Below are positions 55,639 to 64,000 of a DNA stretch of 64,000 nt, piece by piece (within the stretch, counting starts at the first letter, position 1; every line of letters begins with the position of its first letter). The notes below the pieces were generated by a model, which ran no database searches, had not been told where the DNA came from, and was given only the letters and a program-made list of their open reading frames with translations. This DNA is from Curvularia sp. ZM96. Lineage: Eukaryota; Ascomycota; Dothideomycetes; Pleosporales; Pleosporaceae. Location: the NCBI GenBank assembly GCA_022457065.1, contig JAJGBQ010000002.1, forward strand, positions 1,178,001-1,242,000, given 5' to 3'. Made by a program: the position numbers and the translations under genes.

Positions 55639-57592
55639 GACTGTAGCTATCCATGTCCCCCTATCACTGGTTTCGACGAAATAGTTCAATATCCTACAAC
55701 GGCGTCAAATACACTTAAGCGTAGTTCGACAAACAGCAGCGTTTTGATACTACATTGCTGTCGCACATCAAATTCCTCTCATCGAATCCAGTACAACGTA
55801 TCTGGCATCACGTTGATCTCACACAATTGTTTGCTTGTCGCCATCCCCAGACGCCCTGCAAGTGTGTTTGATGATAGCTTTTATGTACACGAGGGAGAAG
55901 CGCTTTGGCGTTGGGTTACATTTGGGAACATGGAGTATCAGGGTAGCGTCTGCATCGAAGGGCGTTTATATGTGTCTTTGTCTAGTTTTCTACCCCTATT
56001 AGAATGTCTAATTTTTTGAAATACTGTAAATCCACTACTGTGTGAGCCCGGTTCCAATTCTCTTTCTGGGCTATGCAAATGTTGTCGAGTAGAGAGGGAG
56101 TGTTTAGAAGCAGAATTATACTGACGGCTCGTAAACAGCACTGAAGACGGGCGTGGCTTGGGTGACTGCTGGCTGCTCTGGCCATGCTGACTACGCCGGA
56201 TACGCTGACTACATCAGCTATTCTATCTGCGCTGGCCAATCTATCTCTCATACAACCGATGAATCCGAAAAACAGTAGCCCTGATAGTGATATAATACCC
56301 CCCAACTCCTCCCTTTATACATCTAAACATCCTAAATTTCCCTTCGTACCTCAAAGTAATATCTTAGTAACCCTCACAACCACCACCCAACACACCTTTA
56401 TATACCCGCCAACCCACTGTGATGTCACAGAGTCGAACGAAAGAAGAAGGGGAGTGCATAGAGAACCAAGGTCGTGAACCAACTCGCCTCCTTTCTTCTT
56501 TTCCTTCGCCTGTTCTTATTCTCGCCAGGGAAAATATCTACCTCCCTCCCTGATAGTCCGTACCGGAAGAAAAGAAGCTAAAAAAAAAGTATTTATGAAC
56601 AACATACCCGTCCTTTAGGGGGAAAAACACCCGAGGAAAAAGGAATTAATCAAAGGGTCTACACACAACCACCACACTATCATTACAAGAGTAGCTAGCG
56701 GGATAGGTTCAAGTCCAAAAAGTCAAGCACACTCTTATATTAAAAAATTTATATCTTTTTCATATTTTTTATATACTTCGGCTAGATTGTACGTTTATTC
56801 CTTCTCCCGCTCACTCACAGAGTATTCTCCTCTCCTTTCCCCCAAAAGGAACAAGAAGAAAGAAAAAAAAAAGGGGGATGGAGAGGAGACGAGAGGAGAA
56901 GAGATAACGTTCAAAGAAGAAGAAGAAGAAGAAAATCTAGCCTGCCAAGTAAAAGGTGGTGTAGATTACTTTCTCATCTCTCAGATCCCAACAAGAGGGA
57001 GAGAGATATAGAAGGTGCGCGAGAGAGATAGAAGAGAGGAAGAATGAGAACAACAAAGGGGGGGTATTGTGCCACTTTGAGAAAGAAGAGTAAGAGGTAG
57101 AAAGGGAAGATGCGTAAGAGAAAGGGTGTGTGTGGGTAGATACAAGGAAAGGTTTTTAAAAAAGAATAAAAGAATGGTCAAACGAGTGAAGCGTATCGAC
57201 ATGAAGTCAGAACCAAGCTCTTTTTGTAGCTGGCCCGTTCCCAACTCCTTTTTATCGTTTGGTTCGTCGATGGATGTTTGTTTCTGCCGTAAATGTCGTA
57301 TCGATATTTGTTTTTTTTTTGGTGTGATTTGTGGGTGTGGTGCGGGTTCATCTTGCTTTTCAGACATGGGCGTCTGCACGTGCTGTGAGACACTGCAGTC
57401 TTGGTACAGCCATAAGCTGGCTCTAGCTCTGTACAACAACGTCGCTGTACATCGAAACGAAACGGCGTATGACCTCGAGCACTGCGCCAGAGTGCCGAGG
57501 TTTCTGGTTCTGCCAAGTTGTCCGCATAACGACGCCAATGTCTTGTTGGCCGTGTGACAGCGCACTGCGCAGTTTGGAACTTGACAACCCCT
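55639..57592. other. 2-kb spacer with purine-rich tracts
   Basis: 3' sequence of Elongin A, then AT-rich DNA. A long purine-biased tract runs about 56840-57190 (AAAAAAAAAAGGGGG, GAAGAAGAAGAAGAAG at about 56916-56934, GAGAGAG runs). Read on the minus strand it is a CT-rich 3' region of the small protein gene at 57593-57925. Frames of 140-190 codons here follow this bias and show no family character. Confidence 0.5.
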
Positions 57593-57925
57593 TTAAGAAC
57601 GTCCGGTGCCCATGCGACCGATCTCCTTTATCCGTATTGAAGGCATGACGCTGAAGCGCTTGCTGTTGGTGGTGCTCGACGACTTTGCAGACGAAGGCGA
57701 CGAGGTGTAGACGTACTCGCCGTCTACATACCGCGCGTCACTGATAAAGGTGGTGCGCTTCTCGCGACGTGTGTAGCGCTGTTCAAGACGGTGCAGCTCA
57801 AGGCCTAGAGGGCAATGTTAGTCAGCGGAGAGTTCACAAGACACAGGCCGGGTAAATGGAAAGGGAGCAAGGCGAAGCGAGGTGAGGGGAGACCTACGCG
57901 CTTGGAGTTTCTCGAAGATACCCAT
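57593..57925 (-). CDS. small uncharacterised protein (79 aa, two exons)
   Basis: Exons 57925-57898 and 57804-57593, joined across a 93-nt intron (GTAGGT...CCCTCTAG), give 79 residues. The product begins MGIFEKLQARLELHRLEQRY, then TRREKRTTFISDARYVDGEY, VYTSSPS, a Ser/Thr run, and ends FSVMPSIRIKEIGRMGTGRS. The amphipathic start (IFEKLQARLELHRLEQRYTR) and the aromatic DARYVDGEYVY strand look like a real folded piece. The joined frame has no premature stop. No domain or signal peptide is recognised. It is probably an intracellular small protein of filamentous fungi, function unknown. A (GT)13 run lies 52 bp upstream of the ATG. Confidence 0.7.
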
Positions 57926-58906
57926 GTTGAAGTGTGTAAAGTTTGTCGTGGCTTGTGATAGTTGGGCCGAGAAAAGGTGTGTGTGTGTGTGTGTGTGTGT
58001 GTGAAGTGATGTCGAAAGGTACGATCAGTAAAGCAAATGTAGACCGGTAGGAGGGCCGAGACCAGTTGACAGCCGAGACCTTGTTCGGATGATGCAGAGG
58101 GTGTATCAGAATGATGTGGGTACAGTGACGACTAGGGCGAACCAGTGCGCGTCTTCAACAATAGGCTTGAGCTGAGCAGATGGGCCGGCAAAACCAGAAC
58201 AATGGGCCAACGTAGAGTGGACAGCGAGCGACAAAACCCGGGGCGCGGCAGGGGAAGCGATATGGTTTAAGAGAAGAAAAAGGCTGGTAATGGACGGGAA
58301 TGCTCAGGTGCCGTTGTTGGGGCGCGGGAGAAGGGCTCGGCGTAGCATGTTTCATGCGCTGCCGGTTCTCGAAGGCCCCGTTAGACGAATGGGGGCTAGA
58401 AGCCCGAGGGATGCATGCAGACCAAGCCCAGAGAAGCAGTTATTCCGGCAGCTTGGCCTGGGGCGTCGTGGGCTGCTGTGTCTACCAGCAGGTGCGTGCC
58501 AGTGGGAGCGTCGCTGGGCATTGCAGAGCGAAGCAGAGGAGCCGGAGCCGTGGTGCGAACTACTGGTGTTGCGCAATTGTCCGGCTCGAGGGCACGATCT
58601 TCGCCCGCGTCACCGGACAGAGGCCATGGGAGCTGCCGAGTCAGTGGCTTCACGTGGAGGCCAGGGGTTTGGCCCTCGGGCGCCCCAGGGGCTCGCCGCC
58701 TCGCGTGCTCATCCCTGTCGCCTGTCAGACTTACTCTCGACACACCACACGTCTTGCTCTCCCTCTGCTTGCTGCGAGTAATGGCCCAAAGCCACGCAGC
58801 ACACATGTCATGTTGTTCTAGTGTATACTTCGTGCACATCTAATGCCTTCTCATGCTCCGTGCTCCACCAAGAAATATGCCACCACCCCCTTTATGCAAG
58901 CCAGCC
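57926..58906. other. intergenic between small protein and tps2 3' end
   Basis: Promoter side of the small protein gene and 3' side of tps2. GC-rich overlapping frames at 58290-58840 on both strands have no family character and no splice-joinable partners. Confidence 0.45.
57977..58003. repeat. (GT)13 microsatellite
   Basis: An uninterrupted GT dinucleotide run 52 bp upstream of the start of the 79-residue protein, inside its likely promoter or leader. It is prone to length variation between strains. Confidence 0.9.
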
Positions 58907-61883
58907 CTATGGCACCGCCCGAGACTCAGGCACCGACCCGTCCACAATTGCCACTGCCCCAACATTGCCTGCGTCGGCGGAGCCATTGAGCAGCGAAATC
59001 ACTGAAATCACATCCGACGGCTCCACAAGATGCCAGCTCGCCAGTGTCTGCTTTGAGCTCGCCCCAACTGTGACCGAAAACACGTGATCCGTGGGCAGCT
59101 TCGACTGCCGCAGCGATCGGAACATGTCTGACTTCGTTAGCGACTAAACCCGCGATTCCGAGGCGCAACACTAACCTTCATCTGTGAAATCGTCGCCCAT
59201 GCAGAGAACAAACTCAGGCGCTTCACCAGGACCGTCGCCATACTCCTCCACCAGCCTCTTCGCAATCTCTCCCTTGTTGACGAACCTCGGACGAACCTCC
59301 AGGTTGGCCTTGCCCGTCATGACTTCGACCTCGTACTTCTTGGCTACAGTCCTCTCGAGGTGCTTCTGGCATTCCCGTGCCTGGAAAGCACCGTACTCGG
59401 GGTCAGCCCGTCGGTAGTGCCACGTCAGGGCAATCTTCTTGCGCTCAACAAACGATCCTACCGGTTCTGTTAGCAAACTCTCATTTCGTCGTGCACAAGC
59501 CGAGCCTACCCTGCGTTCGCTCCGTGTAATGCTGGAAAATGTCGAGCACTTCGTTTTGCCAGCTCATGTCCGTCGTCTCGGTCAGGTTCTCCCAGTCCTG
59601 GCTCCGTGGCGGCCGCATAAAGCTGCCGTGCTCCGCACTGAGACCAAGCTCCGGAATGTGGCCCATCCACTCATCCAAGAACGCTTGGTCTCTACCACTG
59701 ATGATCCAAACGGCGTTGGTCGGATCCGCGGCCAACGTCTTCAGAGTTCGGATCACCCGGTCGGATGGGATAGCTGCTTGCGGGTCCTTGACAATGGGCG
59801 TCAGCGTGCCATCGTAGTCGAACATGAACAGCCGCTTCTTCGCCTGCCGGTACTGGAACAGGAGCTTAGCCCGATCCAGTGCCGGCGTAGCAAACGTCTG
59901 GTCAAAAGAGGACAGGTTCCTCATCAGCTTCTTCAGGTAGTTGTTGGTCCAGGCTTGCACATTGTTCTCCACAACGTGCTTGTAAAGTTCGGCGTGAACA
60001 CGGGTACGTTCGGCTTCATCCTGCTTGAGAGCCTCGTTGATGGCATCGGCTACTCCGCTCATATCCCAAGGGTTGATGTGGGTTGCACTACCGAGCGAGC
60101 TCGACGTACCAGAGAACTCGGACAGAATAAGCGGACCGTGGTTGTCCTTCTGACAGATGATGTACTCCATACTCGTCGTGTTCATACCATCACGCACACT
60201 GGTAATGAGGCCAATGTCTGCGATCCGGAGCAAAGCAAAATATTCCTCGCGAGAGAGATACTGCGGGAAGTGGCGAACAGGTGTAAAGTCCAGAGTACCG
60301 TAGGTGCCGTTGATCTTGGCTGCCAAATCTGCAATCTTGTTGACAACCTTCTCCTGCGCACCATCGCTCTTGTCCGTGTGTAGACCACTGGGACTTGTGA
60401 CCTGGATCAGGATTACTTTGCCCTGCCACTCTGGGTATTTCTCGAGGAACAGTTGGAAAGCTTGCAGCTTTTGCACTACTCCACGGACGGCATCTAGTCG
60501 GTCGCGACCGACAATGAGCTTCTTGCCCGCGTACATCTCCCTGATGTCCTTGACCTTTTCGTCGATTTCTGGGTCGTCAAATGCCTGTCGTTGCGTCGAG
60601 ACTGCATTGATACCAATAGGAAAGACGTCTACGGCCACGTGAGCGCCGTATGCGTCAACACCCTCGGACGACGAATCAAACCCTAGAATCCTGGTGCAGC
60701 AGGATGAAAAATGCCGCGCGTAGCTGTACGACTGGAAACCAATCATATTGGCGCCTAGGACACCCTCGAGAACCTCCTTGCGCCGACTGAGACAGCGGTA
60801 GAACTCGCTACTGGGGAAAGGAATGTGAAGATAGAAGCCAATGTAAATGTTTGGCACACGTTGACGAAGCAGGCTTGGCAGCAGCATCAGGTAAAAGTCG
60901 TGCACCATGACAATGTCGCCCGGCTTGTAGATTTCGAGGATCCGGTCTGCAAACAGTCTGTTCATCCGGTAGTAATCCGCCCACGACTTTCGCGCCGCAC
61001 GCCCGTCGGCTGGCTCGTTTTGCTTGTAGTGAAAGAGGGTGTACAGCTCATGCTCGGCATAAGTCCTCCAGTGGCTTTGGTTTTTGAGAATGTATTCGTC
61101 TTTGCCGTCGTCTATCTCGTCGACCAGCCACACAGGTACAATTCTGCCGCCGTGGTCACGTTCGAGCTGCTTCTCCAGTCGTGCTCGGTCATTGGGACCG
61201 ATTCGAAAGCCATTTGAGGCTTGCGTCGCCTGGTTAGGGTTCTTGGGATCAACGGGAATGGGCGCAGCGGCCTTGTTCGTGGGTGCTTGCGTAGCTGTGG
61301 CGACATGCGAGATTTCTCCCGTCCAGCCCACGAGCGTGTGGTTCCAAGGCGACGAGGTCGAGGCGAGATATGAGAACGAATCAAACAGAGCAGAGGTTCC
61401 TCGTCGAGGGCTCAACTCCCAGTCACTGTCTGGAGAGTAGCCAATACTGTATGGGATGGCGAACGTCGCACTGATGACACGGCCACTGAGGTTGAGTCCA
61501 GGATGCGCAGCACGCGGATCCACGTCTGCCAGGTTCGGCTTGGAAGCCGAGCCGGACGCGTCGTTCAGCTTGCTCTTGACCTCCTCTCCGCTTTGCGCGC
61601 CTGCTGCCTTCTCTGCACGGGGACCTGCATCGTCGGCTCTTTGCTGATTAGAAAAGTATGAGTTTGCGCTCCACGAGGGACCTGGTGTGGCCGTCTCGGG
61701 GTCAAAGGGCAAGCTGTTGTCTTCCTTCTTGTCGGCCGACTCGTCAAAGTATGCCGTCTTTCCAGAGAGGTGAACGCCAGGTGTTACAGGTACGTTGGTG
61801 ATATCGGGGTGGAGTGCGGGGTGGGAGCTTGGTTGGGACACAATCGGAGGGCGCTCGGGCTTGCCATCAGTGGGGGCGCTCAT
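58907..61883 (-). CDS. tps2: trehalose-6-phosphate phosphatase Tps2 (958 aa)
   Basis: Exons 61883-59510, 59457-59176 and 59127-58907 splice in frame to 958 residues. After a Pro/Ser-rich leader of about 130 residues comes the glycosyltransferase-20 (synthase-like) domain: GYSPDSDWELSPRRGTSALF, WRTYAEHELYTLFHYKQNEP, DIVMVHDFYLMLLPSLLRQR, HIPFPSSEFYRCL, VASRDGMN-like TSVRDGMNTTS and EFSGTSSSL. Next is the HAD phosphatase with FDYDGTLTP at about 687, SGRDQAFLDEW, KKIALTWHYRRADPEYG and the Mg site GDDFTDEDMF (rebuilt by the last splice). In yeast the synthase-like part of Tps2 is inactive and structural; the HAD part removes phosphate from trehalose-6-P. It is cytosolic and stress-related. The first intron has two acceptors 9 nt apart. 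Confidence 0.97.
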
Positions 61884-62828
61884 GGTGTTTGTCGGCTTAG
61901 TACCTATTGCGCTGCATCCAAATGTTAGTTATCGATAGGCCAGGAAGGCGAGGAAGCTAGAGGGGTTGCAGTTGAGGTGTGTATGGGATCGGTGTGATTG
62001 GCAAACAACGGAACACAGTCGGGAAGCAGATGGCACAACGCACAAGGCAGGCTACAGGAGACACGGCCTCACTGGCTGCCGGGACATTGCTATCTTGGGG
62101 CAGAGATAGAAGATTGGGAGGGCGGAGAGCGCAGAAGCGGGACGTACCAAGGGCTTTCGCACTGGCGCGGCGACGGGTTGTCGGGTCAAGGCGAGGCAAA
62201 CGAAGGGCTTTGGTGAGCAGAGGAAGCGTGGACAAAGCTAATGGAAGTGTTGAGGAGCTCGCAGAAGGCCGATGAGGGCAATGGGGGGAGAAAAGCTGGC
62301 TGGCAGTGGGATGGTTCGCGCCCCACTATGGACGGCTGTGACGTGAGAGCCGAGCTGGTCGGGCCTTGACGCTCTACTGGCGGTTGGCGACCAGGGTAGC
62401 AACTGGCTGGCATGCAGCATTCCCATCTTCCTCGAGATTCCACGCGCCGCTTGCTTGACCGCTCCACGAAGAAGTTTTGCCGACGCGGTCAACATGATGT
62501 CAGGCCATTCTCATAGTGCACGCAGAGGGGTGGGCCTGGGCAGGAGCCAGCGGCGGGGTTGTGGATGCGATTCTGGCGACTTTACCATCTTGCGCACCGC
62601 GACAGGACAGGCCAATGTTGGGCCGGCAATGCCCATGCCATTTGTTGGCTGCCCGCGGGAGTGCCTGTTCTCGCGGCCGCCGCGCTAGGCCCAGAGCGGA
62701 CTGGCGCCTTGGCGTTGTGCTTGCAGCCATGCATGTCATGCTTCCATACACATGCGAAAGCCATCACCACATCACACCCACGGCCTCGCCCTCAATCCGT
62801 GCCCAGCGCCGATTCTGCGCGTGTTCCA
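61884..62828. promoter_or_regulatory. divergent promoter region, tps2 / poly(A) polymerase
   Basis: 945 bp between divergent starts. AGGGG motifs (stress-response-element core, CCCCT on the other strand) occur at 61961-61965 and 62526-62530. The tps2 leader may contain an intron (CAATAG before GTACTAAG near 61910 on the minus strand). Overlapping GC-rich frames show no coding character. Confidence 0.3.
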
Positions 62829-64000
62829 ATGCCGCCGTCGCGCACACGCCTGGTATGCCACGCCGATAACCGTTTCTCCCCCGCAATTGCGCTGTGGGAG
62901 CATTTTGTCGGCCCCCACCCGCCAAACCTACGCTTGCACCACCACCGGTTTTCCTCGACCGCGACCGAACCCGCGCAGCATGGCGCCGAGCCAGACAGAG
63001 AGACGACCGGAGAGGCGGGCGCGAAAAGAGTCGAGGAAGAGCCAGGCACAAAGCCAGCACTCAACATAAGGCGGATGACAACAGTCAGGGGACACTGGCT
63101 GCCGAGCAAAGTGAATGCATCAATTGCAAAGAACAAGATGCAGCTATACGCTAGCAGGGAAGTCTCGCTCACGGAACCCGAGAAACTCCTCGCAGTGGCG
63201 AGGGTTGCGTTCGAAGACTCAGAGGAATACGAGGGCCTTGCTGTGAAGCCCATGGTCAGCACAAAGCCTATCAAGGAGAGTGCGTTGCCGTGGTGCCTAA
63301 AAGATTCCAGGAGTGGCATGTCTGCCATGGACGTGTTCGTGCACCCTAAACCTTGTAACGCTGGATTGGCGCGCTAACAACGTCTCGCCAGGCTGGACAA
63401 AGAAATCGAGCAATTCTACAAATACACCAAACCCACAGAAGCCGAGCAGAGGGCTAGACAGCACCTCATTGGCCAGGTGCGCTCTCAAGTGCAAAAGTCC
63501 CTCAAAGGGTATGATGTCGAGGTCTTTGGCTCAGAACGCAATGGCATAGCTTTTGCTACATCCGACATTGACTTCCGCCTTATGCATCCATCGCAGACGT
63601 CCGATCCCACAATCGCCAGACTACCACCAACAAAAAAGCAGCGAGAAAAACAACTCCGCCAACTCCAATTGCTCTTCAACCGCACCGTAAGGTATAATTC
63701 TACGTACTTCTTGCCTGCTATCCGCTATGCACGGTACCCCCTCATCTCCGCCCAAGACCGGGACTCGGGCTTGGACATACAAATCGTCCTGTCGAATGAC
63801 ACGTCGCATTCGAATACCAAGATTCAACAATACATGGACGAAATCCCATATCTGCGCAAGCTGTACTATGTAGTCAAGAACATTTTCGACGTCCGTGGCT
63901 TGTCAGATGTCTACCGGGGAGGAATTGGCTCGTACTCCATCTTCATGATGCTAGTTGCCAGCATTAAGCACATGCCGCACGAGCGGCAAGACGCTGCTGG
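62829..64000 (+). CDS. noncanonical poly(A) polymerase / nucleotidyltransferase, partial, probable mitochondrial leader
   Basis: Exon 62829-63334 and exon 63392-64000 join across a 57-nt intron (donor GTTCGT, branch GCTAAC, acceptor GCCAG). The gene runs off the right edge, so the 3' end is missing (about 371 codons seen). The N-terminus is Arg/His-rich with no acidic residues early, and LRLHHHRFSSTATEP looks like a mitochondrial presequence with an R-2 cleavage site. The domain starts at LPWCLKDSRSGMSAMD, then VLDKEIEQFYKYTKPTEAEQ. The nucleotidyltransferase motif FGSERNGIAFATSDIDFRL has G215-S216 and the metal aspartates D227 and D229. LDIQIVLSND (third catalytic Asp) and RGLSDVYRGGIGSYSIFMML follow in the central domain. 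This is the Trf4/Cid1/mtPAP-like family, which adds A or U tails to RNA. The start at 62829 is a choice; the frame is open further upstream. Confidence 0.87.

Noticed and set aside
57126..57565. Frames of 143 and 194 codons in opposite directions
   Set aside because: Driven by the purine/pyrimidine-biased tract; probably the 3' region of the small protein gene.
58290..58843. Overlapping 140-170-codon frames on both strands
   Set aside because: GC-rich sequence keeps several frames open at once. No family character, introns or start context.
62038..63060. Several GC-rich frames between tps2 and the polymerase gene
   Set aside because: Shadows of the divergent promoter and of the polymerase N-terminus; none has domain character.

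Overview
The window is a eukaryotic, filamentous-ascomycete (Pezizomycotina) chromosome segment. The evidence is short spliceosomal introns of about 45-100 nt with GTANGT donors, CTAAC-type branch sites and AG acceptors in most genes. The gene families also fit: Zn2Cys6 and homeobox-C2H2 regulators, HET-domain and DUF7029-type secreted proteins, PET191, Hst2 and Tps2. A Pleosporales-like Dothideomycete is my inference from overall gene style and is not proven. I rebuilt introns by hand from splice sites. Every multi-exon model listed closes in frame, except the last gene, which runs off the right edge.

Left part (1-18 kb): a DUF2237 protein, a three-exon hexose transporter, a large TALE-homeodomain plus C2H2 regulator, a small single-pass membrane protein, coactosin, an Hst2-type sirtuin, an EthD-domain protein, an SDR oxidoreductase and a secreted protein with four copies of a cysteine module. 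Gene-poor spacers of 1-2.6 kb separate several of them.

Middle (18-34 kb) is the accessory-looking part. It holds a 190-bp G-rich palindromic element with 17-bp terminal inverted repeats, an F-box-like protein, a decayed gene with in-frame stops and a frameshift, a tiny membrane protein with four cysteines, a BTB protein, and a 1497-residue protein. That protein combines about 700 residues of Pro/Ser/Leu repeats with three PAN/Apple-like cysteine domains.

Right part (34-64 kb) is denser. It has a Zn2Cys6 regulator, the divergent pair PET191 and a steryl-ester-hydrolase-type lipase, a large secreted DUF7029/DUF7223-type protein with a GPI-like tail, a HET-domain protein and an F-box-like basic protein. 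A housekeeping run follows: MCM4, tubulin cofactor A, THOC7, Elongin A, a 79-residue small protein, trehalose-phosphatase Tps2, and the start of a noncanonical poly(A) polymerase with a mitochondrial-type leader. MCM4 carries two MluI cell-cycle boxes (ACGCGT) 3 bp apart about 95 bp before its start, which suggests MBF-type G1/S control.

I found no tRNA, rRNA, CRISPR or intact transposon. Candidates for new biology are the four-module cysteine protein, the PAN/repeat surface protein, the telomere-like palindromic element and the small uncharacterised proteins. No new multi-gene system is demonstrated.
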